Assembly (NCBI RefSeq): GCF_000016545.1
Contig: NC_009437.1
Coordinates: forward strand, 1,751,394 to 1,815,393
DNA from: Caldicellulosiruptor saccharolyticus DSM 8903
GTDB taxonomy: Bacteria > Bacillota > Thermoanaerobacteria > Caldicellulosiruptorales > Caldicellulosiruptoraceae
Reading direction: 5' to 3'
Length of the DNA stretch: 64,000 bases
Below the pieces are notes generated by a model. It made no database searches. It worked only from the letters and a program-made list of their open reading frames with translations, and was not told where the DNA came from. Every line of letters starts with the position of its first letter. The first letter of the stretch is position 1. The position numbers and the translations under genes are program-made. Below are positions 34,930 to 44,042 of the stretch, piece by piece.

Positions 34930-36798
34930 ATGAATAAATTACTGAATTTGAAAATAAAAGATGAGGTTTTTGATATTTTAAATAGCTGCAAGGGAATAAC
35001 TATGCCTGAAAAAAGATCTGATTTTATTGACCTATCACTTGGTGGAAAAGACAATATGATTTTTGAGGTCAAGTACGAGGTTGAAGGCAGGGGTGAAGTA
35101 GTTGAGGCAATTGTCACAAGGTGCAAAAATGGCATTGTTGTTAATTATCCAGATGTATACATGAGACGAAGAGACCCTGATAGTTTAATTATTGGTGATG
35201 AAAGTGAGACTGATAAACCAAGGTATAAAGATGTATACGGAGATAATTTTGAAGAGGTCAGAAAAGAAACATTTGAGTGGTTAAAAAAACAAGATCTGAT
35301 TGTATATGGTTTCTATGCGGGTGGGAAAGAACACGGCTATCCTGCTCTTGTGATAGCACCGCTTAATGCTGCGTTTTTTGGTTTTGCACTTGCTGATATT
35401 CAGGGGTTTATTCCAAGAAGTGAATTCGAAAAGATTGAGCTTTTTGAGCCGAAAGCGGTAATTTATGTTGCTCCACCATTCAGACACACACATTTTAACG
35501 GCAAACAAGTGGTTGTACACAATAGGGTAAACGGTGTTCATGAGATATTTTCGTATAACCTGTATCCAGGACCGAGCGCTAAAAAAGGCGTATATGGTGT
35601 ACTTTTGAACATTGGTGAGATGGAAGGTTGGGTAGCTGCGCACGCCTCAACTGTCAGAATTGTCACGCCATATGACAATGTCATAACAATCATGCACGAA
35701 GGTGCAAGCGGTGGCGGGAAAAGCGAGATGTGCCAGCAGATGCATAGAGAAAAAGACAACAGGGTTCTTTTGGGCGAAAACATTATTACAAAAGAGAAAA
35801 TATACCTTGAGATAAAAGAGTCTTGTGAAATCCATCCTGTTACAGATGATATCGCTCTTGTTCATCCCAGCCTTCAAACAGGTTCAAAAATGGTAGTAAA
35901 GGATGCAGAACAAGGCTGGTTTGTAAGGCTTGACAATATCACTCATTATGGCACAGACCCACAATTGGAAAGGCTTTGCATTCATCCTCCAGAGCCACTT
36001 ATTTTCTTAAACTTAGAAGGTGTGCCTGGTTCAACTTGTCTTATTTGGGAGCATACAATGGATGAACCAGGTAAACCCTGTCCAAATCCGAGAGTGATTT
36101 TACCTCGCAGGTTCATCCCTAATATTGTAGATGACCCTGTTGAGGTTGATATACGAAGTTTTGGGGTAAGAACACCACCTTGCACAAAGTCAAAACCCAC
36201 ATACGGAATAGTAGGCATATTTCACCTTCTACCACCTGCACTGGCATGGCTATGGAGGCTTGTCAGCCCCCGTGGCCATGCTAACCCAAGCATAACACAG
36301 GCTGAAGCTTTGAGCTCTGAAGGTGTTGGTTCTTACTGGCCATTTGCAACAGGTCTTATGGTAAAGCAGGCAAACCTACTCTTAGAACAAATATTACAAT
36401 TTACAAAGACTCAATATATTCTGGTTCCAAATCAATACATTGGGGCATATAAAGTAGGCTTTATGCCACAATGGATTACAAGAGAGTACTTAGCAAAAAG
36501 AGGAAATGTAAGACTAAGAGCTGACCAGCTAAAACCTGCCAAAGTTCCTCTTTTAGGGTATGCACTTGAGTACATGAAGGTCGAAGGGACATATATTCCG
36601 AAGTTTTTGCTTCAGGTTGATCTTCAGCCAGAAGTTGGTGAAGAAGGATATATGGAAGGTGCAAAGATTTTGACAGATTTCTTCAAAAAAGAGATTGTCA
36701 AGTTCAAAACATTGGATTTGCATCCTCTTGGAAGACAGATTATAGAATGTTGCTTAGATGACGGGAGTTTAGAGGATTATGTTTCGTTGATAAAGTAG
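34930..36798 (+). CDS. DUF4914 protein with PEPCK-like P-loop
   Basis: A 622-residue protein. A P-loop-like EGASGGGKSEM around residue 260 resembles the nucleotide-binding loop of the PEP carboxykinase family rather than a common kinase. Other blocks (APPFRHTHFNGKQ, SPRGHANPSI, SSEGVGSYWPFATG, YIGAYKVGFMPQW) suggest a globular enzyme of the DUF4914 family. The reaction is unknown. ATG 34930 follows AGGAGG. A long hairpin terminator follows the gene. Confidence 0.78.
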   Translation: MNKLLNLKIKDEVFDILNSCKGITMPEKRSDFIDLSLGGKDNMIFEVKYEVEGRGEVVEAIVTRCKNGIVVNYPDVYMRRRDPDSLIIGDESETDKPRYKDVYGDNFEEVRKETFEWLKKQDLIVYGFYAGGKEHGYPALVIAPLNAAFFGFALADIQGFIPRSEFEKIELFEPKAVIYVAPPFRHTHFNGKQVVVHNRVNGVHEIFSYNLYPGPSAKKGVYGVLLNIGEMEGWVAAHASTVRIVTPYDNVITIMHEGASGGGKSEMCQQMHREKDNRVLLGENIITKEKIYLEIKESCEIHPVTDDIALVHPSLQTGSKMVVKDAEQGWFVRLDNITHYGTDPQLERLCIHPPEPLIFLNLEGVPGSTCLIWEHTMDEPGKPCPNPRVILPRRFIPNIVDDPVEVDIRSFGVRTPPCTKSKPTYGIVGIFHLLPPALAWLWRLVSPRGHANPSITQAEALSSEGVGSYWPFATGLMVKQANLLLEQILQFTKTQYILVPNQYIGAYKVGFMPQWITREYLAKRGNVRLRADQLKPAKVPLLGYALEYMKVEGTYIPKFLLQVDLQPEVGEEGYMEGAKILTDFFKKEIVKFKTLDLHPLGRQIIECCLDDGSLEDYVSLIK

Positions 36799-36838
36799 AA
36801 TATATTTTTTAAATAGAATATACTTTCAAACTGTTGAC

Positions 36839-36892
36839 CTCCTCATAGAATTGAAGATAAAATATTCTTAATTCTATGAGGAGATCATTTTT
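36839..36892 (+). terminator. Rho-independent terminator after DUF4914
   Basis: A perfect 14-bp stem (36839-36852 with 36870-36883), extended inside by GAA/TTC, is followed by TTTTTT. Confidence 0.92.
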
Positions 36893-36943
36893 TGAAAGCT
36901 TTAAAAACAGCTACACTTTTAAAAGGAGAGATGGGGGAAAAGA

Positions 36944-38098
36944 ATGAACAAAGGAGTTTTTGGCTATCCTCTTATGAAAATAGGCATAATTGGCGGTGGA
37001 CAGCTTGGGAAGATGCTCTCTCAAAAGGCAAAGCAGATGGGGTTTTATGTTATCTCTTTAGACCCAAGTGCTGCGTGTCCTGCAGCTTCAGTTTCAGACG
37101 AGCTGATTGTAAGTGATTTTTACAGTCCAGAAAAGTTAAAAGAACTTGTTGAAAAAAGTGACATTACAACCTATGAAATAGAGCATATCAACACAAGCGT
37201 TCTAAAAGAACTTTATGATGAGGGATACAATATTCTGCCATCTCCATATTGCTTAGAGATAATTCAAGACAAACTGAAGCAAAAACAGGTGTTACAAAGT
37301 GCAGGGCTTCCTGTACCGAGGTTTGAAAGAGTAGAGAGCTTTGATATATCTTTTTTTGAAAACTTTGGTTTTCCGCTTGTTCAAAAAGCAACAAAAGGCG
37401 GATATGATGGTAGAGGAGTTGTGGTTTTAAAAAGTAAAGACGATATAAATAAAGTTCTCAAAACTGAATCTTATATAGAAGAATTTGTAGACGTGGAGAA
37501 AGAACTTGCTGTTATTGTTGCAAGAAATAAAAAAGGAGATGTTGTTTCATATCCTGTTGTAGAAATGGTTTTCGATGAGACTGCAAACATTCTCGATATA
37601 CTCATTGTACCAGCAAGAGTTGAAAAGGATATAGAGGATGAAGCAAAGAAAATAGCAATCAAGGCAGTTGAAGCACTCCAAGGTGTTGGTGTGTTTGGAG
37701 TTGAGCTTTTTTTGACAAAAGACAGAAAAATTTTAATAAACGAGATTGCTCCAAGACCACACAACTCAGGCCACTATACTATAGAAGCCTGCATTACAAG
37801 TCAGTTTGAACAGCACCTTCGGGCCATTTGTGATTTGCCACTTGGTTCTACCAAGCTTTTGTCTCCTGCTGTGATGATAAATCTATTAGGTGATGATGGG
37901 TACAAAGGGACACCTGTTATAGAGGGGTTGATTGATGCACTTTCAATAGAAGGTGTTTCTTTTCACTTCTATGGCAAAAAAGTAACTGCACCTTTCAGAA
38001 AAATGGGACATGTAACAATACTCGACGATAATTTAGAAAGAGCTATAGAAAAGGCAAAGAAAGTAAAGGAAGTGTTAAAAATAAAATCGGAGGTGTAA
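36944..38098 (+). CDS. purK: N5-carboxyaminoimidazole ribonucleotide synthase
   Basis: A 384-residue ATP-grasp enzyme: IGIIGGGQLGKMLSQKAKQMG, SYIEEFVDVEKELAVIVAR, EIAPRPHNSGHYTIEA. It converts AIR, ATP and bicarbonate to N5-CAIR in purine synthesis. ATG 36944 follows GGGGGAAAAG; MKIGI at 36974 would give a more typical N-terminus but lacks a ribosome site. purE follows 3 bases after; no other pur gene is nearby. Confidence 0.96.
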   Translation: MNKGVFGYPLMKIGIIGGGQLGKMLSQKAKQMGFYVISLDPSAACPAASVSDELIVSDFYSPEKLKELVEKSDITTYEIEHINTSVLKELYDEGYNILPSPYCLEIIQDKLKQKQVLQSAGLPVPRFERVESFDISFFENFGFPLVQKATKGGYDGRGVVVLKSKDDINKVLKTESYIEEFVDVEKELAVIVARNKKGDVVSYPVVEMVFDETANILDILIVPARVEKDIEDEAKKIAIKAVEALQGVGVFGVELFLTKDRKILINEIAPRPHNSGHYTIEACITSQFEQHLRAICDLPLGSTKLLSPAVMINLLGDDGYKGTPVIEGLIDALSIEGVSFHFYGKKVTAPFRKMGHVTILDDNLERAIEKAKKVKEVLKIKSEV

Positions 38099-38101
38099 AA
38101 T

Positions 38102-38632
38102 ATGTTGAAAAAGCCACTTGTTGGAATAATTATGGGAAGCGACTCAGATTTGCCTGTTATGAAAGAGGCAGCAAAAGTCTTAGAAGATTTTGGAATTGAG
38201 TATGAGATGACAATTGTGTCTGCACACAGGACACCTGAGAGGATGTTCAAATATGCAAAAGAAGCAGAGGAAAGGGGAATTGAGGTGATTGTGGCTGGTG
38301 CTGGCGGAGCTGCCCATCTTCCAGGAATGGTTGCTTCAATTTCAAACTTGCCAGTTATTGGTGTTCCTGTAAAAACATCTTCTTTAAATGGACTTGATTC
38401 TCTTTTATCCATTGTTCAGATGCCGGCAGGTGTTCCTGTGGCAACTGTTGCAATCAACAATGCTAAGAATGCCGGGATTTTGGCTGCTGAGATTTTAGGG
38501 GTGAAGTATCCTGAAATAAGAAAAAAAATAGCCGAGTACAAAGAGAGGATGAAAAATGAAGTTGAAGAAAAGGCAAAAGAGTTAGAGGAAGCAGGGTACA
38601 AAGAGTATCTTAAGAGAAGGCAGGATGGGTAA
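38102..38632 (+). CDS. purE: N5-carboxyaminoimidazole ribonucleotide mutase
   Basis: A 176-residue PurE with [26 protein letters not shown] and [14 protein letters not shown], the active-site segments of class I PurE. It rearranges N5-CAIR to CAIR. The C-terminal tail is a charged helix slightly longer than in E. coli. It forms a two-gene purKE unit. Confidence 0.97.
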   Translation: MLKKPLVGIIMGSDSDLPVMKEAAKVLEDFGIEYEMTIVSAHRTPERMFKYAKEAEERGIEVIVAGAGGAAHLPGMVASISNLPVIGVPVKTSSLNGLDSLLSIVQMPAGVPVATVAINNAKNAGILAAEILGVKYPEIRKKIAEYKERMKNEVEEKAKELEEAGYKEYLKRRQDG

Positions 38633-38870
38633 GGCAGCATGTTTGGCTTTCAATCCAACTGGGTGTTACTGCCATGTTTTTTGAATGCTTCATTATAGCA
38701 AATAGTTTTCTTTTTAGTAGCGATAAAGATGGGGCTATTTTGTAGAATTTAGTCTCTGGTTTGATACGTGAGCTATTTGGTAGCTATGTTTTTAATCCTA
38801 TATAACAGCTGTACTTAACAATCTTTAGTATCGTTGTTGCAACTTTGGATTATAAATTTTTGAATGGGTA

Positions 38871-38899
38871 TTGACATGGAAATAATGCTATATTATAAT
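38871..38899 (+). promoter_or_regulatory. Sigma-A promoter of the sulfur-assimilation operon
   Basis: Perfect TTGACA (38871-38876), 17 bases, perfect TATAAT (38894-38899). It precedes ssuA by about 150 bases and could drive the long gene run to cysN, since no strong terminator is seen between. Confidence 0.85.
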
Positions 38900-38953
38900 T
38901 TTAATAACCAAGTATTTAGATAGAAATTTAAGAATACAAAAAATAACAATTTG

Positions 38954-38983
38954 CCTCTGCTCAAAAGCAGGTGTGGGCAGAGG
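38954..38983 (+). promoter_or_regulatory. Leader hairpin before ssuA with alternative pairing
   Basis: CCTCTGC (38954-38960) can pair with GCAGAGG (38977-38983), or its CTGC with GCAG at 38967-38970; the pairings exclude each other. No U-tract follows. It might be a regulatory fold or a protein-binding site (inference). Confidence 0.4.
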
Positions 38984-39046
38984 TAAAAAAATAACTTTAA
39001 TTCAGAGTATTTTGATATAAATAGTTGATATTAGGGGGGCACATAA

Positions 39047-40075
39047 ATGGCAATAAAAAGATATTATAAAGTGGCTGCCTTAATCATACTGCCAATTACT
39101 TTGTTATTTCTCCTTTCAGGATGTTATGCAAGAAAAGAAGACAAAGATATAAAGGTAAGAATTGCATTTTTCCCGAATATAACTCATGCCCAAGCGTTGG
39201 TAGGGAAAGAACTTGGCATTTTCCAAAAAAGGATAGGCAAAGATGTAAAGGTTGAATATAAGGTTTTCAATGCAGGTCCGGCTGAGATAGAAGCGTTTTT
39301 AGCTGATGAGGTTGACATAGGTTATATTGGACCAATTCCTGCGATAAACGGGTTTGAAAAGACAAACGGTGAAATAAAGATTATCGCAGGAGCTGCAAAT
39401 GGAGGAATGATGCTGGTCTCAAGGCAGGGCTTGAATATAAAAAAATTAGGTGACTTAAAAGGTAAGAAAATTGCAGTTCCTCAATTTGGGAATACCCAGG
39501 ATATTGTATTAAGGTTTTTATTAAACAAAGCTGGACTTAAAGATACTACTAAAGGTGGAAATGTTGAGATTATTCAAGCTGAAAATCCAGATATTAAAAC
39601 TCTGCTTGACAGAAATGAGATAGATGTAGCACTTGTTCCTGAACCTTGGGGGACAAGGTTGAAAAAAGAAGTAAATGCCAATGTTGTGCTTGACAGTAGC
39701 CAAATAGCACAATACATAGATATTCCTACAACAGTAATTATAACAACTTCAAAGTTTTTAAAAGAGCATTCTGATATTGTAGAAAAATTTCTCATGGCAC
39801 ATTTAGAGGTAACAAGTTATATTGAAAAAAATCCTGAAAAGTCATGCGAGATAATAAATAAACAGATTTCTGAGATAACTTCTAAGCAATTGCCCGAAGA
39901 TATCTTAAAAGAATCTTTCAGAAATATCAAACTTACAAGTGAAATACAAAGAGAGTCTTTGGAGAAAGCCACTGAGTCATATTTTGAGTTGGGATACTTA
40001 AGAGGAAAACCAAATATTGAAGAATTAGTTAACACAGAAATTTTAGATAGAATCAAAAACAAAGAGGTGTACTAA
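39047..40075 (+). CDS. ssuA: Sulfonate/sulfate-type ABC transporter binding lipoprotein
   Basis: A 342-residue lipoprotein: a signal with LFLLSGC lipobox (Cys about residue 26), then VRIAFFPNITHAQALVGKELGIF, DIGYIGPIPAINGF and VALVPEPWGTRL, the SsuA/TauA/NrtA type of binding protein. It delivers an anionic substrate to the permease. Context (ATP sulfurylase, APS reductase, sulfite reductase) suggests sulfate or a sulfonate; no desulfonating enzyme is encoded nearby. Confidence 0.88.
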   Translation: MAIKRYYKVAALIILPITLLFLLSGCYARKEDKDIKVRIAFFPNITHAQALVGKELGIFQKRIGKDVKVEYKVFNAGPAEIEAFLADEVDIGYIGPIPAINGFEKTNGEIKIIAGAANGGMMLVSRQGLNIKKLGDLKGKKIAVPQFGNTQDIVLRFLLNKAGLKDTTKGGNVEIIQAENPDIKTLLDRNEIDVALVPEPWGTRLKKEVNANVVLDSSQIAQYIDIPTTVIITTSKFLKEHSDIVEKFLMAHLEVTSYIEKNPEKSCEIINKQISEITSKQLPEDILKESFRNIKLTSEIQRESLEKATESYFELGYLRGKPNIEELVNTEILDRIKNKEVY

Positions 40076-40078
40076 AAA

Positions 40079-40918
40079 TTGGCACTGGTGATTGAAAATG
40101 TAAGCAAAAGATTTCAATCAAAAAACAAAGAAATAAATGTGTTAGAAAAAATAAATTTAGAAGTACAAAATGGAGAGTTTATATGCATTCTCGGTCCATC
40201 TGGCTGTGGCAAATCTACACTTTTGAATATAATAGCTGGGCTTGAAAAACCCACTGAGGGAAAGGTTTTTTTAAACGGCAGAGAAGTCTTGTCACCCGGG
40301 CCAGACAGAGTTGTAATGTTCCAAGAGTCAGCTTTATTTCCATGGCTAAAAGTAATTGACAATGTTGAATTTGGTATGAAAATACGAGGTGTGCCCAAAA
40401 AAGAGAGACATGAAAGGGCGCTTAAATACTTAAAGATGGTTCACCTGACTAAGTTTAAAGACGTTTATGTTCACCAATTATCAGGTGGAATGAAACAAAG
40501 AGTTGCATTAGCAAGGGCATTGACGCTTGACTCTGAAGTTCTTCTTATGGATGAACCTTTTGCAGCACTTGACAGCCAGACAAAAAATATCCTACTACTT
40601 GAACTTCAGCGAATCTGGTGGGAGACTAAAAAGACAATTATATTTGTGACTCACAATATAGAAGAAGCGGTTCTTTTAGCAGACAAAGTTGTGGTTATGT
40701 CTTCAAACCCAGGAAAAATCAAAAAGGTTTTTGAAATAAGACTTGCAAGGCCTCGACTTCTTGATAATCCTGACATAGTCTATATGATATCTGCTATTAT
40801 GAAAGAGTTAAAGGATGAGGTGGAAAAGATTGCAAAAGCAGAATACGATAGCGATTGGAGCTTTGAAAAGGACACTGTTTTATATAGCTCTGATAGTAGC
40901 TTGGGAATTGGTCTATAG
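40079..40918 (+). CDS. ssuB: Sulfonate/sulfate-type ABC transporter ATPase
   Basis: A 279-residue ATPase with Walker A LGPSGCGKSTLLN, Q-loop MFQESALFPWL, signature QLSGGMKQRVALARAL and Walker B EVLLMDEPFAALD. It powers the SsuA-type importer. It begins at TTG 40079 right after ssuA. Its last 104 bases overlap the longest form of ssuC, and the C-terminal tail is a little longer than usual. Confidence 0.92.
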   Translation: MALVIENVSKRFQSKNKEINVLEKINLEVQNGEFICILGPSGCGKSTLLNIIAGLEKPTEGKVFLNGREVLSPGPDRVVMFQESALFPWLKVIDNVEFGMKIRGVPKKERHERALKYLKMVHLTKFKDVYVHQLSGGMKQRVALARALTLDSEVLLMDEPFAALDSQTKNILLLELQRIWWETKKTIIFVTHNIEEAVLLADKVVVMSSNPGKIKKVFEIRLARPRLLDNPDIVYMISAIMKELKDEVEKIAKAEYDSDWSFEKDTVLYSSDSSLGIGL

Positions 40919-41624
40919 GATTTTTGTTGAGTTTTTTAAAATATGGAAACCTTATGTATTTCCATCTCCTGTATCAGTAGCAGAAACTTTTATAAGACTT
41001 CTGGATAACAATGTTTTGTTCATAGCAATCTGGGCAACAACTAAAAGAATGGTTATAGGTTATTTGATTTCTCTTATTGCGGGAATTATTCTTGGACTTT
41101 CAATAGTAAAGTTCGGATTTTTAGATAGAAATTTAAGACCACTTATTCTTGGTTTTCAGACATTGCCGAGCGTCTGCTGGCTACCATTTGCCATACTATG
41201 GTATGGTCTTTCAGAAAAAGCCATTATATTTGTAACTGCAATTGGTTCTCTATTTTCTATAACACTTGCAGTTGAGTCAGGCATTAAAAATGTAAATCCA
41301 CTTTATATAAAAGCAGCAAAAACGATGGGTGCAAAAGGTATAACACTTTACTTAAATGTAATTATCCCTGCAAGCCTTCCGTATATTATTTCAGGCATGA
41401 AACAAGGTTGGTCGTTTGCATTCAGGGCGCTGATGGCAGGTGAGATGCTCTTTGCCACAAAAGGTTTAGGGCAAGTACTTATGGTTGGGAGAGACCTTGC
41501 AGATATGAGTCAGGTCATTAGCGTGATGATAGTAACAATTATTTTCGGACTTGTTGTAGAAAAGGCAATATTTGGCCCTTTAGAAAATCAGATAAGACTT
41601 AGATGGGGCCTTAAAAATACATGA
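40815..41624 (+). CDS. ssuC: Sulfonate/sulfate-type ABC transporter permease
   Basis: A 269-residue permease with about six membrane segments and the loop AAKTMGAKGITLYLNVIIPASLPYI, plus FPSPVSVAETF and GWSFAFRALMAGEM, typical of SsuC/TauC. The annotated ATG 40815 lies 104 bases inside ssuB; an in-frame TTG at 40863 would still leave an overlap of more than 50 bases. The first membrane segment begins at TLFYIALIVAW. Confidence 0.9.
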   Translation: MRWKRLQKQNTIAIGALKRTLFYIALIVAWELVYRIFVEFFKIWKPYVFPSPVSVAETFIRLLDNNVLFIAIWATTKRMVIGYLISLIAGIILGLSIVKFGFLDRNLRPLILGFQTLPSVCWLPFAILWYGLSEKAIIFVTAIGSLFSITLAVESGIKNVNPLYIKAAKTMGAKGITLYLNVIIPASLPYIISGMKQGWSFAFRALMAGEMLFATKGLGQVLMVGRDLADMSQVISVMIVTIIFGLVVEKAIFGPLENQIRLRWGLKNT

Positions 41625-41650
41625 AAAATTTATGAGGGAGGTAGAAAATA

Positions 41651-41860
41651 ATGAAAATTAAGGCAAATGGTAATGAAGTACAAATTGAAAGAGAGATGAC
41701 AATCTTTGAGATGTTAGATGCTTTAAATGTCTCAATGAAAGAATACGTAACAGTGCAGCTCAACGGTCAAATTATCCCCAGAAGTGAATATGATAAAGTT
41801 ACAGTAAAAGATGGCGATGAGGTTGAGTTTCTATATTTCATGGGAGGGGGACTATTATGA
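41651..41860 (+). CDS. ThiS/MoaD-like sulfur carrier with C-terminal extension (HcyS-like)
   Basis: A 69-residue ubiquitin-like protein (MKIKANGNEVQIE, VTVKDGDEVEFLYF). It ends GGG-Leu-Leu, so two residues follow the di-glycine that must be exposed for adenylation. This is the arrangement of HcyS and of CysO, whose extra residues are removed by a JAMM protease; a JAMM gene lies next but one. The thiocarboxylate would serve homocysteine or cysteine synthesis. GAGGGAGG precedes ATG 41651. Its stop overlaps the E1 gene start. Confidence 0.85.
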   Translation: MKIKANGNEVQIEREMTIFEMLDALNVSMKEYVTVQLNGQIIPRSEYDKVTVKDGDEVEFLYFMGGGLL

Positions 41861-42669
41861 GGTTAACGGATACCCAACTTGAAAGATACTCAAGACATAT
41901 CATCCTGAACGAGGTTGGTGCAAAAGGACAGCAAAAACTTTTGGAATCTAAGGTTTTGATCATTGGGACTGGGGGACTTGGTTCCCCTGCTGCAATGTTT
42001 TTGGCAGCTGCCGGTGTTGGAACAATCGGGCTTGTCGATTTTGACGCAGTTGAGCTTTCCAATCTTCAAAGACAAATAATACACTTTACACCTGATGTAG
42101 GCAAACCAAAGGTGTTTTCTGCAAAGGAAAAGATAAACCAAATGAATCCTGATGTGGAGGTAGTAACTTATCGTGAAATGGTAAATTCAAGGAACATAAT
42201 AGACATCATCAAGGATAGAGATTATGATTTTATAATCGACGGCACAGACAACTTTCCAACAAAATTTTTGATAAACGATGCCTGTGTAATGCTAAAAAAA
42301 CCATTTTCACATGCAGGTATCATAAGATTTGATGGGCAAACCATGACTTATGTGCCAGAGAAAGGGCCGTGCTTTAGATGTATCTTTCAAAACCCACCAC
42401 CACCTGATGCAATTCCAACTTGCAGACAGGCAGGAGTTTTAGGTGTGATGGGTGGTATAATTGGCACAATCCAGGCTACTGAAGCAATTAAATATTTGCT
42501 TGGAATTGGTGAACTTCTAACAGGATATATCCTGATTTACAACGCTTTGAAGATGGAATTTAGAAAAGTAAAGATAAACAAGAGAGAAAGCTGTGAGGTA
42601 TGCGGTAAAAATCCAACAATAAAAGAATTAATCGACTATGAACAGCCTCAGTGTGATTTAAAAGGTTAA
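41857..42669 (+). CDS. ThiF/MoeB-like E1 adenylyltransferase (HcyF-like)
   Basis: A 270-residue E1-like enzyme. The nucleotide loop IIGTGGLGSPAAMFLAAAG is at residues about 32-50, with DFDAVELSNLQRQI, DGTDNFPTK and a Cys in PTCRQAGVLG. Zinc-binding Cys pairs are CFRC and CEVC. It adenylates the C-terminal Gly of the carrier to allow thiocarboxylate formation. ATG 41857 overlaps the carrier stop (ATGA), which implies coupling. Confidence 0.9.
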   Translation: MRLTDTQLERYSRHIILNEVGAKGQQKLLESKVLIIGTGGLGSPAAMFLAAAGVGTIGLVDFDAVELSNLQRQIIHFTPDVGKPKVFSAKEKINQMNPDVEVVTYREMVNSRNIIDIIKDRDYDFIIDGTDNFPTKFLINDACVMLKKPFSHAGIIRFDGQTMTYVPEKGPCFRCIFQNPPPPDAIPTCRQAGVLGVMGGIIGTIQATEAIKYLLGIGELLTGYILIYNALKMEFRKVKINKRESCEVCGKNPTIKELIDYEQPQCDLKG

Positions 42670-42720
42670 GGATAAGAGTACCAAAAGTGAATGCCAAAAA
42701 ACAGGAGGGATAAATTAGAA

Positions 42721-43131
42721 TTGATAATATTGCCAAAAACATTATATGAGGAGATGTTAAATCATTGTTTGAATTCCTTGCCTATTGAGGCGTGTGGACT
42801 TCTGGGTGGAGTTATTGAGGATGAAAAGAGAATTGTCAAGAAAGTTTACTTGCTTACCAATGTAGACCAAAGTCCAGAACATTTTTCAATGGACCCACTT
42901 GAACAGTTTGCAGCTGTAAAAGACATGAGAAAAAATGGCTGGGTATTACTTGGTAATTTTCATAGCCATCCTACCACACCCGCAAGGCCGTCTGAGGAGG
43001 ACAAAAGACTTGCTTTCGATAAGAGTTTGAGCTATCTCATATTATCACTCATGGATGAAAAAAATCCTGTTTTGAAATCATTTAGGATATATGAGAGCTA
43101 TGTGGAAGAAGAAGAGATACAAATCATTTGA
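42721..43131 (+). CDS. JAMM/Mec+-type metalloprotease (HcyD-like)
   Basis: A 136-residue JAB1/MPN protease. The zinc motif HSHPTTPARPSEED (His-x-His-x7-Ser-x2-Asp) and the upstream Glu in IEACGLLGG are present. Such stand-alone proteases trim C-terminal residues from sulfur-carrier proteins or release their products. TTG 42721 has AGGAGGG at good spacing; ATG 42691 overlaps that site and is less likely. It lies between E1 and sulfite reductase genes. Confidence 0.88.
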   Translation: MIILPKTLYEEMLNHCLNSLPIEACGLLGGVIEDEKRIVKKVYLLTNVDQSPEHFSMDPLEQFAAVKDMRKNGWVLLGNFHSHPTTPARPSEEDKRLAFDKSLSYLILSLMDEKNPVLKSFRIYESYVEEEEIQII

Positions 43132-43151
43132 AAAAGCAGGGGGTATTTCAA

Positions 43152-44042
43152 GTGAAAGAGGTAAATTATAATGAACTGAAAAAAGGGGGGTTTATGCGAC
43201 AGGTCCAAAAAGGTTATTTTTCTATGAGGCTAAGAGTAGTTGGCGGGAGACTAAGTGCCGAACAATTAAAAAAAATATACGAGGTTGCAAACAAATATGG
43301 TAGAGGATATGTACATCTGACTGCACGACAGGGAGTAGAAATACCATTTATCAAACTGGAGGATATAGAGGCAGTTAAAAAAGAGCTATCAGAAGCGGGC
43401 ATTGAGCCTGGTGCATGCGGACCAAGAGTAAGGACAATTACTGCTTGCCAAGGCAGTAACATTTGCCCAAATGGAATTATAGACACAACAGAGCTTGCAA
43501 ACGAGTGCGACAAGAGATATTATGCCCAGGAACTTCCACACAAATTTAAAATCGGAATAACAGGTTGTGGTAATAATTGCCTTAAAGCTGAAGAAAATGA
43601 TTTAGGTATAAAAGGAGCAGTAAAACCTGAGTGGGAAAAGAGCAGCTGCACGTTTTGCGGACTTTGCCAGGCTGTATGTCCAACAAAAGCAATACAAATA
43701 GATGAGAAAAATAAAGAGATTACCATAGATAGAGACAAGTGCACCTATTGTGGAAGGTGTGTAAAGTCGTGTCCAACTAATTCGTGGAAAGGCAAGCCTG
43801 GCTATCTTCTCTATTTTGGTGGTATGTTTGGAAACAATATAGCACTTGGAAAACAGATTTTGCCAATCCTATTTTCAAAAGAGGATGTTCACAAGGTCAT
43901 TCAAGCTACACTTGAGTTTTACAAAAAATATGGCAAACAAGGCGAAAGGTTTAGAAATACCATAGAGAGAGTTGGATGGGATGTATTCAAAAAAGAGTTA
44001 GAAAAAGCAATAGAAAATAAAAGGGGTGATTTTAATGAGTGA
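43152..44042 (+). CDS. Siroheme sulfite reductase with ferredoxin domain
   Basis: A 296-residue protein of the small dissimilatory-like type. The siroheme/4Fe-4S motif comprises Cys-x5-Cys (TACQGSNICPNG) and Cys-x3-Cys (TGCGNNCLKAEEND). Two 4Fe-4S ferredoxin motifs are inserted (CTFCGLCQAVCP, CTYCGRCVKSCP). It would reduce sulfite to sulfide in one polypeptide with electrons from ferredoxin. GTG 43152 follows GCAGGGGG at 8 bases. It overlaps the TusA-like gene at its 3' end. Confidence 0.9.
   Translation: MKEVNYNELKKGGFMRQVQKGYFSMRLRVVGGRLSAEQLKKIYEVANKYGRGYVHLTARQGVEIPFIKLEDIEAVKKELSEAGIEPGACGPRVRTITACQGSNICPNGIIDTTELANECDKRYYAQELPHKFKIGITGCGNNCLKAEENDLGIKGAVKPEWEKSSCTFCGLCQAVCPTKAIQIDEKNKEITIDRDKCTYCGRCVKSCPTNSWKGKPGYLLYFGGMFGNNIALGKQILPILFSKEDVHKVIQATLEFYKKYGKQGERFRNTIERVGWDVFKKELEKAIENKRGDFNE

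Larger units (their letters stand above)
38633..39046 (+). other. Region between purE and ssuA
   Basis: This 414-base region contains an imperfect hairpin right after purE (GGCAG near 38633 with CTGCC near 38670, then TTTTTT), a strong promoter near 38.87 kb, and a leader with hairpins before ssuA. The middle (about 38690-38860) shows no gene or signal I can support. Confidence 0.55.

Noticed and set aside
36892-37116. Short + strand frame overlapping the start of purK
   Set aside because: It is in another frame over a clear purK sequence and begins in the T-run of a terminator.
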